Assembly: GCF_030867095.1 (NCBI RefSeq)
Contig: NC_081835.1
Span: 20,964,501 to 21,028,500 of the forward strand
Length of the DNA stretch: 64,000 nucleotides
Direction of reading: 5' to 3'
Origin: Alligator mississippiensis
Taxonomy: Eukaryota > Chordata > Crocodylia > Alligatoridae
The position numbers and the translations under genes are program-made. Of this stretch, positions 38,990 through 51,970 are shown in pieces. Under the pieces are notes generated by a model. The model did no database searches. It saw nothing but the letters and a program-made list of their open reading frames with translations, and was not told where the DNA came from. Each line of letters opens with the position of its first letter. Within the stretch, counting starts at the first letter, position 1.

Positions 38990-40806
38990 ATGGAAGCTTG
39001 GAACAGGCCCCCAAGGAGGACTATACAACACTGTCCTGCACTTGTAGAGAACAAATTAGAAAGACTAAGATGGTGACGGAACTTAAATTAGCAATGGGAA
39101 TCAAGGACAACAAGAAGTCCTTTAGGTATGTAGGGAACAGGAGGAAAACAAATGGGAGTGTGAGGCCATTGCTCAACAACTCGGGGCAGCTGGCTACTGG
39201 CACTCAGAAGAAAACTGAACTGAATAACTACTTTGCTTTGGTATTTCATCGGGCCAATGGGAAAAGGAAAATCATGCCAGATAGAGTACAGAATGAGCAG
39301 GGCAGCAATGACTGCCTTCCTACTATTGCTGCAGAACTGATGTGTGATCAATTAAATTAATTAGACATATAAGTCAGGAGGACCAAATGAACTCCATCCA
39401 AGAGTGCTGAAGGAGCTGGGTAAAGTCATCATGGAGCCCCTGGCAAAGCTCTTCCACAACTCATGGTGTTCTGGAGAGAGCTCTGAGGACAGGAAGAGGG
39501 CCAATGTTGTGCTCATCTTCAAGAAGGGGAAGAGGGAAGACCCGGGTAACTATAGGCTAATTAGCTTAACTTATATTCCAGGGAAAATCCTGGAAAATTC
39601 ATCAAGGAGTCTGCGATAGGCTTGCAGAAGGTAGGATTCTGAACGACAGCCAGCATGGCTTCATTGCAGGCAGGTCTTGTCTTACCAACCTCATCTCCTT
39701 TTATGATCAGGTAACTCGCCACCTGGATAAGAGAGGAGGTCAACATTGTATACCTTGACTTCCAAAAAGCCTTTGATCTGGTATCCCACAATGTTCTTGT
39801 GATAAAAATGGAGGATTGTGGGCTTAACTGCGAGACAGGTGGGTAGGGAGTTGGCTGCAAGGTAGAAGAACCCAGAGAGTCCCAACAGATCTGTGTCATT
39901 CTGGCGAGAAGTGGCCAGTGGTGTCCTTCGGGTCAGTGCTTGGTCCAGTACTTTTCAACATCTTTATCAGTGATTGGGTGTAGGGGTAAAGAGCTCACTG
40001 GCCAAGTTTGCAGACAACACCAGGTTATGGGGGAGCGTGGTCACGCTTAAAGATAGGCTACAGATACAGGCGGATTTAGACAGGCTGGCAAATTGGATGA
40101 GTCGGAACCAGATGAGCTTCAACACTGAGAAATGTAAGTGTTCCACAGGGAGACAAACAACCCCTATGCACCTATAGGCTTCCCGGCGCCAAACTGACCA
40201 GCACCATGAACAAAAGGAACCTAGGGGTAATAATAGACCTCAGTATGAATATGAGCCGGCAGTGTGATGCCACAGCCAGCAGGGCAAATGATGCTCTGGC
40301 ATGCATCAATCGATGCATCTCCAGCAGAACCAAGGAAATGATTCTCCCTCTGTACTCGGCATTGGTGAGACCACAGCTGGAGTTACTGCGTCCAGTTCTG
40401 GGCACCGCACTTTAACAAGGACATGGTAGAGCTTGAGAGAGTCCAGAGAAGGGCCACCCGTATGATCAGAGACACGAAAGACTCCAGGCTCCTGAGGCTA
40501 GGGGACATGGTGACTGCCCACTGGAGGTGGTGGCGATGTGGGAGCAGGGACCACCTGTAGGTGGCCATGGCAGTGAGGGCAGACCAAGCTGCAGCCAATC
40601 TTGGGAGGGAGTGCCCCCTGCCCCTCCCCCACATGGCCTATTATCAGAGATTTGCACAGCAAGCCATACGAGGAAAGGCTGAGGGACCTGGGACTCTTCA
40701 GCCTGAAAAAGAAAAGGCTGAGAGGAGACTTGGTAGCAGCTTACCGCTACACTATGGGAGTACATCAAGGGCTTGGCAAACAACTGTTCACCAGGGGACC
40801 TCTTCC
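38990..40806 (+). mobile_element. CR1-clade LINE, 5'-truncated and decayed
   Basis: Broken frames encode pieces of the CR1 reverse transcriptase in order: VLIFKKGKREDPGNYRLISL (fingers/palm motif), VYLDFQKAFDLVSHNVL, FADNTRLWG in place of the FADD catalytic box, and then LGVIIDLSMNMSRQCDATAS and [20 protein letters not shown]. It differs from the CR1 type at 41.5-44.7 kb and resembles the copy at 62.3-63.4 kb. A GC-rich stretch at about 40490-40630 interrupts the C-terminal part. The 3' tail is lost. Confidence 0.85.
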
Positions 40807-40835
40807 ATGTTTCGGAGGTGTACTTGGTAGTATGG

Positions 40836-41045
40836 GGACTTTTTACCATCTTGTACCATCTACATTTTTCCCAGAGCCTGGACTTTGAACCCAAAAGCTT
40901 ACAGAAAAGGACAACTTTTTTTCCATTTTCCAGTTGGTCTAATAAAAGGTATCATTTTGATACCAAGAGTTCTAGTTTTTTGTATGCCTTTTTGTCTCAG
41001 ACCAACACGGCTACCCAGTGCACCCCTGAAACATGGAAGATGCCA
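40836..41045 (+). mobile_element. Penelope-like terminal segment, copy 1
   Basis: It shares TTTTTACCATCTTGTACCAT, CCCAAAAGCTT, CCAGTTGGTCTAATAAAAGG, ACCAAGAGTTCTAGTTTTTT and a GTCTCAGACCA end with the copy at 41281. The hammerhead-type core is damaged, because the bases after CCTG are deleted. The family assignment is inferred from the CTGANGA-stem-GAA layout typical of Penelope-like pseudo-LTRs. Confidence 0.5.
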
Positions 41046-41280
41046 AATTTTAGCTGATTTTGGATTTTAAACTTCATTGCAGCACAACAAGGAAGTTTGT
41101 TTTGTTTTGTTTTTTTTACCTCCCTGCCTGCCATCTGACACCTCCAGGGAAGGAATCCTACCTGATCAACACATCAGAGAGCTACTCAACACAGCTCACA
41201 AAGACACTCTCATGGCCCCAGAGGGACAGCCTTCCATCTTCAGCTCCCTTTGTGCAAAATTAATTTTATTTCCTACCCAT

Positions 41281-41495
41281 GGGGGCTTTTTACCATCTTG
41301 TACCATCTACATTTTTCCCAGACCCTGACGAAGGGACTTTGATCCCAAAAGCTTGCAGAAAAGGACAATTTCCTTGCAGTTTTCCAGTTGGTCTAATAAA
41401 AGGTATTATTTTGGAACCAAGAGTTCTAGTTTTTTGTATGTCTTTTTGTCTCAGACCAGCACAGCTACCAAGTACACCCAAAAAACATGAAAGAA
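41281..41495 (+). mobile_element. Penelope-like terminal segment, copy 2, with hammerhead-type core
   Basis: Direct repeat of copy 1, starting about 445 bp downstream. At 41325-41356 it holds CTGACGA, a stem GGGA/TCCC around a short loop, then AAAAGC, where a hammerhead needs GAAA. AGC TT GC follows as a short third stem. This is the fold of the small hammerhead ribozymes known in Penelope-like elements, with the invariant G of GAA lost. It directly abuts the CR1 at 41497. Confidence 0.5.
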
Positions 41496-41496
41496 G

Positions 41497-44400
41497 TTGT
41501 CATGTTCTCTTCAGTCCTTTCAGTCAAGGGAAAGGGCCTGGGCAGGAACAGGTGCATCCTGCAGATCAACACCTGGCTGTGCAGATGGTGTTGCCAGCAG
41601 GGATTTGGCTCCTTGGAACATTGTTCCAAGAAGACTTGTTGGGGACAGATGGGATCCACCTGAGAGAGAGGGAAGAGCATCTTTGCAGACAGGCTCATTA
41701 ACTTAGTAAGGAGTTAATGAGCTTTAAACTAGGTTTGCCAGGGGATGGAGACCAAAGCTCTGAGGTAAGTGGGAAAGCAGGAGACCTGGAGGAAGAGCAA
41801 GCAGGATTGAGCAACAGGGGAGGTATTCTCATATTTCCTGACAAATCAGGGCAATTGACTAGTTACAGGTGCCTGTACATGAATGCACAGAGCCTGGGAA
41901 AGAAGCAGGAAGAATTGGAAGTCCTTGCACAGTCACAGAGCTATGACATGATTGGATTAACAGAAACTTGGTGGGATAGCTTGTATGCCTGGAGCACTGT
42001 CATGGATGGGTGCAAACTGTTCAGGTAGGACAAGCAGGGGAGGAGAGGAGTAGGAGTTTCATTTTATGTAAAAGAGCTGTATGATTGCTCAGAGCTCCAC
42101 TATGAAACTGGAGATTAGCCTGTTGAAAGACTGGATTAGGGTCAGAGGGAAGAGCAACAAGGGTGATGTTGTGGTGGGAGGGTCTGCTATAGACCACCAG
42201 CCCAGGAAGAAGTGGTGGATGAGGCTTTCTTCAAACAGCTAGCAGAAGTTTCCCGATCACAAACCCTGGTTCTCATGGGGGACTTCAATCACCCTGACAT
42301 CTGCTGGGAGAGAGAGCAATACAGCAGTGCACAGGCAATACAGGACATTTTTTAAGAGTGTTAAGACAACTTCCTGGTGCAGATGCTGGAGCGGCCAACT
42401 AGGGGCCTTGCTTTTCTTGACCTCTTGCTCACAAACAGGGAAGAATTGGTGGGGAATGTAGTAATGAATGGCACGTTGGGCAGCAGTGACCATGAGATGA
42501 TTAAGTTCAGGATCCTGAGGGAAGAAAGGAAGGAGAGCAGCGGAGTAAGGACCCTGGACTTTAGAAAAACAGACTTCGACTCACTCAGAGAACTCATGGG
42601 CAGGATCCACTGAGGAGCCAGTCTGTGGGGGAGAGGAGTCCAGGAGAGCTGGCTGTACTTTAAAGAAACCTTACTGAGAGCGCAGGAACAAACCATCCCG
42701 ATGTGCAGGAAGACTAGCAAGTATGGCAGAAGACCAGGTTGGCTGAGCAGGGAACTCTTTAGTAAGCTAAATCGCAAAAGGGAAGCTCATAAGAAGTGGA
42801 AACTTGGACAAACAACTAAAGAAAAGTGTAAGAGTATTGCTCGGACATGTGGGGATGAAATCAGGCAGGGTAAAGCACAACTGGAGTTGCAGCTAGCAAG
42901 AGACATGAAAGATAATGAGAAGCGTTTCTACAAGTATGTCAGTAGCAAGAGGAGCATCAGAGAAAATGTGGGTCCCTTACTGAATTGGGGAGGCAACCTG
43001 GTGACAGAAGATGAGCACTTCAGCCATTTTTTTTTAATGCTTATTTTGCCTCAGTCTTCACAGGCAAGGTCAGCTCCCAGATCTGGCAGCTTGGGGAGGA
43101 GATGTGCAAGCAATGGGGGCAAAAGAACAGGTTAGGGACTATTTAGAAAAGCTGGACATATAAAAGTCCATGGGGCCAAACAGGATACACCTGAGGGTGC
43201 TGAGGGAGTTAGCCAATGGGATTGTAGAGCCACTGGCCACCATCTTGGAAAACTCACGGCAACCAGGAGAGGTCCTGGACGATTGGAACAGGGCAAATAC
43301 AGTGCCTATATTTAAGAAAGGGAAAAAGGAGGATCCAGGAAACTACAGACCACTCAGCCTCACCTCAGTCCCTGGAAAAATCATGGAGCAGATCCTCAAG
43401 GAATCTGTTTCTAAGCACTTGGAGAAGAAGGTGACCAGGAACAGTCAGCATGGATTTACCAAGGGCAAGTGTTGCCTGACCAACCTGATTGCCTTCTATA
43501 TATATGACTAGCTCTGTGGAGGTGGGGACACTAGTGGATGTGGCATACCTTGACTTCAGCAAGGCTTTTGATATAGCCTCCCACAACATTCTTGCTGGAA
43601 AACTAAGAAAGTACAGGTTGGATGAATGGACTATAAGGTGGATAGAAAACTGGCTGCATCATCAGGCTCAGAGCGTAGTAATCAATGGCTTGCTGTCTAA
43701 TTGGCAGCCAGTATGAAGTGGAGTGCCCCAGGGGTTGGTCCTGGAGCCAGTTTTGTTCAGTGTCTTCATCAATGACCTGGAAGATGGCGTAGAGTACACC
43801 CTCAGCAAGTTTGCAGATGAAACCAACCTGGGGGGAGCAGTAGGGTAGAGCTAGGATTCAGAGTGACCTAGACAAATCAGAGGATTGGGCTAAAAGAAAT
43901 CTCATGAGGTTCAATGAGGACAAGTGCAAAGTCCTGCAGTTAGGATGGAACAATCCATGCACTAGTACAGGCTGGGGGCTGACTGGCTGGGTAGCAGCTC
44001 TGCAGAAAAGGACCTGGGAATTGCAGTGGACAATAAGCTGAATATGAGCCAACAGTGCCCTTGCTGCAAAGAAGGCTAATGGTAAGCTGGGCTGCACTGG
44101 TAAGTGTGTTGACAGCAGGTCAAGGGAAGTGATTATTCCCCTCTATTCAGTACTGGTGAGGCCACATCTGGAGTGCTGTGTCCAGTTTTGGGCCCCCCAC
44201 TACAGAAAGGATGTGGACAAATTGAAGAGGGTAATGAACTGGGGGCTGGGGGACATGACTTCTGAGGAAACTGGGCTTATTTAGTCTAGAGAAGAGGAGA
44301 CTGAGAGGGGATTTGATAGCAGTCTTCAACTACCTGAAGGGGGTTTGAAAGAGGATGGAGCTGGACTGTATTTAGTGGTGGCAGATTGCAGAACAAGGAG

Positions 44401-44660
44401 CAATGGTCTCATGATTCAGGAAGGGAAGTTTAGGTTAGATGTTAGGGATAATTTTCTCACTAGGAGAGGAATAAAACACTGGAACAGGTTACGCAGAGAG
44501 GTCGTGGACTCTCCATCCTTGGAGGTTTTTAAGACCTGCCTAGACAAAGCTTTGGCTGGGATGATGGAGTTGGGGCTGGTCCTGCCTTGAGCAGGGGATT
44601 GGGCTAGATGTGATCTCCTGAGGTTGCTTCCAACCCTAACTTTCTCTGATTCCAAGTCAA
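41497..44660 (+). mobile_element. Near full-length CR1 LINE (decayed)
   Basis: Parts in order: an ORF1 C-terminal segment (41.5-41.72 kb, including QINTWLCRWCCQQGF and a RGKSIFADRL-like run); the ORF2 endonuclease with MNAQSLGKKQEELEVL and GLTETWWDS (41.88-42.03 kb); a linker (RPTRGLAFLDLLLTNREEL); reverse transcriptase with VPIFKKGKKEDPGNYRPLSL (43.3 kb), HGFTKGKCCLTNLIAF, VAYLDFSKAFDIASHNIL and FADETNLGG (43.8 kb); the C-terminal domain; and the 3' UTR with GGGCTAGATGTGATCTCCTG. The ORF is split into at least six frames, so it is inactive. The missing 5' portion is replaced by the Penelope-like segment. Confidence 0.92.
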
Positions 44661-47600
44661 AAGGCCTTAGTCTGGGTTTGGAAATGGCAGTACACTACAC
44701 TGTGAAGTGTAGGTGCCAACAGTAGGACAAACGACCTGGCAGAAACTGAGAAGCTACCCTGTGGAGCACTGAAAAATCCTGAGGTGAAATCTCAATGTTA
44801 AGTTCTGGGCTCAGTGCAGTAATGGACCTTGCAGATGGTCCATTTACTAGGAGAGAACCAGTGCTGGGTGAAACCTGTTTTCTTTGGCTAAGTACAGACA
44901 TTCAAAAAGCCCAAGGCTGAATCAATTCAATCTTTGAAGGTTAGTCGAAGCTGCATAGATTGAACTGAGAAGCCGGTGAACACGCACGCATTCACTTTTG
45001 ATTCAGGAAATGCACCCATGTGCCTGCAGTGGCTCAGGCCAGAAGCTGGGGGGGACCTCCCTGCCACTGCCAAAGGGAAGGGAGGAGAGAAGCCCTCCAA
45101 GGCTTCCCCCTCCCTTAGTGGAGGGGGCATGGCCAGGCCCCAGCCCGGGACCAGTATGCTGAGGCATGGGGAAGTGAGGCTTTAAACCCTGCTCCCTGGC
45201 CTGCCTGGGACCCCTGTCAGGCTTTTGCTGCCCCCACCCCCACACTCTAGTGGAGGGGGTGGGGGTGGCCACACCCCAGCCAGGGGCTCGCATACATAGG
45301 TTTAAACCCCATGTCTCGGTGTGCCAGCCCTGGCCGTAGCATGGTCACGCCCCCTCCTTCTTTCTGCTGGAGTGATGGAGAAAACTCCAGCAAGGGCTGC
45401 CCTCTCCTCCACCAAAAGTGGATAGCGGAGGGGCAGAAGCCTGGCAGGAGCTGCCCCCTGCCCAGGGCAAACCCCAGCTGTGGTCTGGAACCAGGGAAGG
45501 GGGGTTTAACACCCCCCTGCAAACCATATGGGAAAGCAGCCAGGGTCTGCCTTTCCTCTGCTTCCCATTTGAGCGGAGGGGGCAGGGGCATGGCCAGATG
45601 CCAGGCTAGTGAGCTGAGGTGGTGGGGGTGTGTGGAAGAGGGTGTGTCTGTGAAGGGCTGATTAAATAAATCATTGCAGGAAAGGATTTGAGATACCAGC
45701 TACAACTAGGGGTGCTGAGGCCCTCCTGGAACAACTGGGGTCCAAAAAAAGCTGGTTGCAGTGGAGGGTTGAAAGGGCTCACAGCAGCTGGCAAGTAGTA
45801 GAGCCCTGCATCATGGGTTTTCTGTTTTAGGCTTAGAAGGATTCCCCTGGGTGCCATTTATTGCAAAACAAATCTCTGAGCGCCTGCAGCTTGTTTCCCA
45901 AATCAGTGTTTCCAATCAGGGCAGCTGCATGAAGTAGGTAGAGGTCTCTTCAGCTGCACAAAGGGATGAGGAACAGGAGAGCTCTGCTTTTCAGTGGCAT
46001 CTGTGTCTTCCTTCTCCCAGTAGTACTGCTTCTCTCTATCCTTGGAGCACTATGTTTGTGAAGACCCCATGGAGCCATCCCCAACTTGAAACAGAGTGAA
46101 GGCATCTCTCCCAAGCCTGAGGATGAAGACTCCTTGGGGTGATTCTGGGGGCTGGGGTGAGGGGTAGAATTGAGGTAGGATTTATTTGGCGGCTGAGGGA
46201 CATAATTGTTGGTCAGGATTCTAGTGCATGTGATGGTGGTGGCGGTGAAGGGGGGTAAAATCTGTGCTGGGAGATGGGCAGTGGGAGATAAGACAAAAGA
46301 CAGACCACAAAGTCTTCTGAAAATGGCATGGTCATCTCATGGTTTGTGAACCTGCTGTTGGAGTAGGACCCTTAGTGCTATGCTTCACCTTGGCCTGTGG
46401 CACTGAATTGCCAGGCAAAGCTGGGTTTGCAATGTTGCAGAGCAGGTTTCTGCAGCAGACTTTCTGCCCTGAACATTTGAAGGGCTCTCTGTCCCATGGG
46501 TGGAGATTAGGGGAAGTAATGTGTATGCAGGAGGAAAGAGAAGGAAAAGAAAATAATGGGAGAGCCCTTTGCTGGATGTGGAGGGAGGAGAGCATGGAGG
46601 TGGGATGTTGTGGGTCAAAAGCAGACTGTCATCACTCCACCTGCCTGGCAGCATTGTACAGCTGGATAGGGGTTTTAAACTGTGAACTTTTTCACTGCAA
46701 ATAGACAAATGAACAATCTCTTGGAAACACATTTGTACTTCTGTTCTGATTGGTGTGGTGGTGCCTGTACAGTGAATCCTGAATATGACTAGCATCAGGA
46801 TGAAAAATAAGTGAGGGTGCAAAGCTAAAATAGCTAAAATGTGAAAATATAGCCCAGATTGCCAGCCTGGCATTATCCCTATGGCAAGTGCTGAAATTGT
46901 GAGCTGTAGGAAGTGCAGCTGCTAGGGTTTAATTTAGAACTTGATTATACGTATCCCTTTGCAAAGGCAGCCTGCACTCCTACCCTGTGACTCCAGCTAT
47001 TCAGCTTTACCTTCAATCAAACAATAGCAGAAAAAGTAGGTACCCTCTCTGAAAGGTTTGTTTCAAAGCAGGGGCAGCTGCATTCTAAGAAATAAACTGC
47101 TTAGCTGATGAAGAGCTGCACTTTCAAAAATGCCGTCATGCTTTTTTTTCCCCCTCACCATGACTTCTCTGCTTACTCATTCTTCAAAGCTGGAATTGCC
47201 TTTCACACTGTTAAGGCTGGAAGGAATCTGGGAACTAAAAAAGAACATATCTACAAATGTGGGGGCAGAAATCTCTCCTCACTTCAGCACCTGCAAAGGA
47301 TTTAAACAAATATATATCCATTGAGTTGCTTAACATCTGGTTTGCCAATTTAAGGCCCAGTTCTGCGTTCTCTCCCACTGAAATCAGTAAGCTAACATGC
47401 AAAGAACTAAGTTTCCTACTTTGTAGCATAACAGCACAGAGGCCATTAGCTGTCATTTAGCTCACTTAATTTTTTGCTAGATTGTCCATATTATACAGAA
47501 AGATGATCACAGTGCAGTTAGCTTTAGGGCGGGCTAATAGGCTTTAGAGTCAACAGGAGGTTTTCCACTAACTCCCTTGTGCCTTGAAACAGATCCTAGG

Positions 47601-48198
47601 TTAAGTAATTGACCCTGATACTATGGCAAGTCTGCAAAACCCAAATGGTGAAGGATCTGGGTTAACTATCATGTCACGTATGAACAAGGTTAGTTGTTTT
47701 TCTTGTAGAATTTCCTACAAATACTTCCACTGGTGGAAAAGTGAGGCTTGTCCTTTTGTGGCTGTAGCTTTCTGGGCCATAAACAGTGGATCATCTCGTA
47801 TGTGTGATTATCTTGAGGGATCTATAGAAGTAGAAACTTCCCTTATGTTATGGAGCAACTGGGCCCAAGTTTCTCTATGTAAATAAGTAAAATGATGCTG
47901 GAGGTCGCACTTCCCAGACCAGAATCTTCTGTGTGCCAGGGGTCACTTCTGTAAGCAGAGGAAGGAACAATCAATATGCCCTTTGAAAAAATATCACTCT
48001 AAGTTGCCAGCTTGCATGCACTTCCTTTTTAGAGGGCTGCCATGAATCTCTTTACTTTGATACTTAAAATAGGGATGTGAAAAGTTAAACCTTTAAGTAA
48101 GTATATTTATACTGGTAATACATTATCAATTAATGTTTAGCACAGGGTGCAGTCTGGTAGGGAAGGGGAGGGGTGAGGGGAGACTATTACCCATAGCC
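44661..48198. other. Intergenic region with a GC-rich degenerate repeat block
   Basis: From ~44990 to 45640 the DNA is GC-rich and internally repetitive: GGAGGGGGCATGGCCAGGCC, GGAGGGGGTGGGGGTGGCCA and GGAGGGGGCAGGGGCATGGC recur with CCCAGCC and TTTAAACCC. This looks like a decayed minisatellite or transposon body. The rest (45.7-48.2 kb) is unique, with no supported gene. The 115-160-codon frames here have no homology I recognise. Confidence 0.55.
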
Positions 48199-49237
48199 CA
48201 GGGGTGGATAATAATTTTTGTTGGCAGGCCACTTAATGGGTTTCGGTGAGCTGTCAAGGGCCACATGCACACAATCTTTTTAGAAGATAACACTTTAACA
48301 AATTATAGATAAAAATCAATCTTATTCTAAAAATTAAAAATCTACTATAACATACTTTTAATTTCATTTCAAAAAAATAATTTTTGTCCTGACTTTTGTG
48401 TTTTTGAGCAGTGTATATAGAGGTGATAGCATACTAGCTCAAAATAAAGTCTTACTCTTGAAAACTCTACATGTGGGAGGCCTGCCCACACTCTAGGTCT
48501 GGGTAGGGGGTATGTGCAGCAGAGCTTGCCCAGACAGTTCAGTGCAGATGCAGTCTGCCCATTTTCCGCTGCCCTATCTGGCCTGCAGCTACATCCACAA
48601 CACTCCAGATGGGGCCAAGTTCTGCCTGGGACAGCCCACACTATGCTCCTGCTTTCACCCACTGGCAGCCCCAGCCCTGGCCAGCATGCACGGCATCCCA
48701 GTGGGGCTGCTTCTGCTGTGGCTGCAGCTGCTTGGGTGCTGCTCGGCCCCTTCTCCTGCCCCTGCTGCACTGCTCTGAGCAGCAGGTAGCATATGGAAGG
48801 GTAGCAGCTGTGGTGACATATGCCAGGCACCATGTGCCCAGTCAGGCAAGGGGGAAGCTGTAGCTGGGTGGCCCCTGCCCCAGCTTGCAAGGCTCAAGCT
48901 CCAGCTGCCTTTCACCCACTCCACATGCCTGGTGCAATGAGCAGCCCCCTGGGGGTGGGAGTGGGCAAGCAGTACCCAGACAGCTGCAGCATCCCCACTG
49001 GGAAACTGTGCACACTGTCTGGAGGCAGGGCTGGGACTGGAGCTGTTGGCAGGCTCAGGCAGGAGTGCATGTGGGCTGCCTTGGGCAGGAGTGGGCAGGG
49101 CTTGGTCCCATGGTGAGTGCCATGGGGGCAGCTGCAAGCCAGATACAATCAATAGACAGGTGCCCACCTGTGGTGGACCAGATCCAATAAGTTGGTGGAC
49201 CAGATCTGGCCCATGGGCTGTATTTTGCTCACTATCA
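48199..49237. mobile_element. hAT-type element (GGGTGGGCAA family), 1.04 kb
   Basis: The left end CAGGGGTGGATAATAATTTT and the subterminal GGCCACTTAATGGGTTTCGG match the 36704 and 58586 copies. The right end contains CCCATGGGCTGTATTTTGCTC. Duplication CCATAGCC / TCATAGCC, 7 of 8. The interior is GC-rich with frames up to 173 codons and no known domain. Confidence 0.75.
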
Positions 49238-49694
49238 TCATAGCCTCAGAGGTTAAAGAGGGAAACGGTGGTCTACTCAAATAAGCAATTGCTCATTCTC
49301 AGATGCTCCCTCCTTCCAGTGCCTGCTGGGAACCCCTTACCTGCTGCCACATGGGCTGTGTTGTCTGCTGGGGTTTGCCTCTGACTGCTCCCCGCATCAA
49401 AGGCCCCAGGGGGCAGCTCCCATTAGCAGCTGCTGTTTTCAGTTGACCCTTCAACTGATAGAGGTTACATGGATAACTTTTTTAACTGCTTCTACATCCC
49501 TATATTAGAACAATTACAAAGTGAAATCTTGGTTAAATTTATTGTTATCATTTGAAAAATATTGGCCAGGGATTGGGAAATAGAGCCAATAGTTTTAGAT
49601 TCCCACCTCAAAGGGAAATGGTAGGAGTCTTTGTAAATCAAATGACGGTCTCAAAATATATGAAGTAACTTGTATCGGACGGTTGGCTTTCTAA

Positions 49695-51970
49695 TAGAAT
49701 CATAGAAAATTAGAGTTGGAAGGGATCTCAGGAGGTCATCTAGTCCAACAACCTGCTTGAAGCAAGACTATCCCCAACTAGATCATCCCAGCCAAAGCTT
49801 TGTCTAGCTGGGTCTTAAAAACCTCCAAGGATGGAGAGTCCAGCACCTCTCTGGGTAACCTGTTCCAATGCTTTACTACCCTCCTTGTGAGAGAGTGTTT
49901 CCTTATATCCAAACTAAACTTCCCTTGCTGCAACTTGAGACCATTGCTCCTTGTTCTGTCATCTGCCACCACCGAGAACAGTCTAGCTCCATCCTCCTTG
50001 GACCCTCCCTTTGGGTAGTTGAAGGCTGCTATTAAATCTCCTCTCAGTCTTCTCTTCTCCAGACTAAATGAACTCAGTTCCCTCAGCCTCTCCTCAGAAG
50101 TCAGCCCTCTAACCATTTTTGTTGTCCTCTGCTGGACTATCTCCAATTTATCCACATCCTTTCGATAGTGGGGGGCCCAAAACTGGACACAGTACTCCAG
50201 ATGTGGCCTCACCAGTGCTGAATAGAGGGGTATAATTGCTTCTCTTGATCTGCTGGTAATGCTCCTACTAATGCAGCCCACTACGCTGTTAGCCTTTGCA
50301 ACAAGGGCACACTGCTGACTCATACCCATTTTATTGTCCATTGTAACCCCCAGGTCCTGCCCAGCCAGTCAGTCCCCAGCCTGTAGCAGGGCATGGGATT
50401 GTTCCATTCTAAGTGCAGGACTTTGCACTTATCCTTATTGAACCTCATGACATTTCTTTTGATCCAAACCTCCAATTTGTCAAGGTCTCTGAATCTCAGG
50501 ACCGACCCCCGGGACACTCAACTTCATACCAGCTGCCAGCTAGACCAACAGCTACTGCTTATTACCCTCTGAGCCTTATTTTCTATCTACTGTACAGTCC
50601 ATTCATCCAACCTATACTTCCTAAGCTTGTTGGCAAGAATGTTATGGGAAACCATATCAAAAGCCTTGCTAAAGTTAAGGTATATCACATCCACTGCTCT
50701 CCCTGCATCCATGTAGTTATCTCATCATAGGAGGCAATTAGGTTGGTCAGGCATGATTTGCCCTTAGTAAATCCATGCTGACTGTTCCTAATCACCTTCT
50801 TTTCCTCCAAGTGCTTAGAAATGGATTCCATCAGGACCAGTTCTATGATTTTTCCAGGGGCTGAGGTAAAGCTGGCCAGTCTGTAGTTTGCCGGATCCTC
50901 CATCTTCCCTTGCTTAAGGATGGGCACTATATATGCCCTTTTTCAATCATCTGGGACCTCTCCTGGCTGCCATGAGTTTTCAGAGAAAATGGCCAGTAGC
51001 TTCGCAATCCCATGGGCTAACTCCCTCAGCACCCTTGGATACACCATCAAGCCCCATTGACTTGTACATATCCTGCTTTTCTAAATAGTCCCCAACCTGC
51101 TCTTTCACCACTGTTGGCTGCTCATCTCCTCCCCAAACTGTGCTGCCAGGTCCAGTTGTCTGGGAGCTGACCTTGCCTGTGAAGACCGAGGCAAAAAAGA
51201 CATTGAGTACTTCAGCCTTTTCCACATCATGTCACTAGGTTGCCTCCCCCATTTAGTAAGGGACCCACACTTTCCTTGATCTTCCTCCTATTGCTGACAT
51301 ATTTGTAGAAGCCCTTCTTATTACCCTTCCTGTCCCTTGCTAGTTGCAACTCCAATTGTGCTTTGGCTTTCCTGACTTCATCCTGGCATGCTTGAGTTAT
51401 ACTTATACTACTCCCTAGTCATTTGTTCAAGTTTCCACTTCTTATAAGCTTCCTTTTTGTTTTTTAGCTCACTGAAAAATTCCCCCCTAAGCCAAGCTGA
51501 TCTTCTGCCATACTTGCTAGTCTTCCTGTGCATCGGGATGGTTCATTCCTGTGCCTTCAGTAAGGTTTCTTTAAAATATGACCAAACTCCTTCCCCCTCA
51601 GACTGGCCTCCCAAGGGATCCTGCCCATCAGTTCCCTGAGTTGAAGTCTGCTTTTCTGAAGTCCAGGGTCCTTACTCTGCTGCTCTTCTTCCTTCTATCC
51701 TTCCTTCCTTCCGGATCCTGAACTCAAATCATCTCATGATGACTGCTGCCCATATCGCTATCCACTACTACGTTCCCTACCAGTTGTTCCCTGTTTGTGA
51801 GCAGCAGGTCAAGAGCACGGCCCCTAGTAGGCCACTCCAGCGCTTACACCAGGAAGTTGTCTGCAGCATTCTCCAAAAACTTCCTGGATTGCCTATGCAC
51901 TGCTATATTGCCCTCCCAGCAGATGTCAGGGTGTCAGAGTGATTGAAGTCCCCCATGAGAACCAGATAGT
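49695..51970 (-). mobile_element. CR1 LINE, 5'-truncated, inverted relative to the 41.5-44.7 kb copy
   Basis: It starts with the complement of the CR1 3' end (AGAATCATAGAAAATTAGAG). The minus strand encodes the ORF2 C-terminal domain in one 187-codon frame ([20 protein letters not shown] ... [14 protein letters not shown]), then RT pieces PILKQGKMEDPANYRLASFT and NSQHGFTKGKSCLTNLIASY, and upstream linker pieces. It ends in the endonuclease region (complement of ATCACTCTGACACCCTG). Several frame breaks are present. Confidence 0.92.

Noticed and set aside
39404-44590. Reverse-transcriptase-like frames as host genes
   Set aside because: They are pieces of CR1 LINE ORF2 with many frame breaks and CR1 3' tails.
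48369-49167. Frames of 170-173 codons
   Set aside because: They lie within the hAT element at 48199-49237, with no domain and several mutually exclusive frames.
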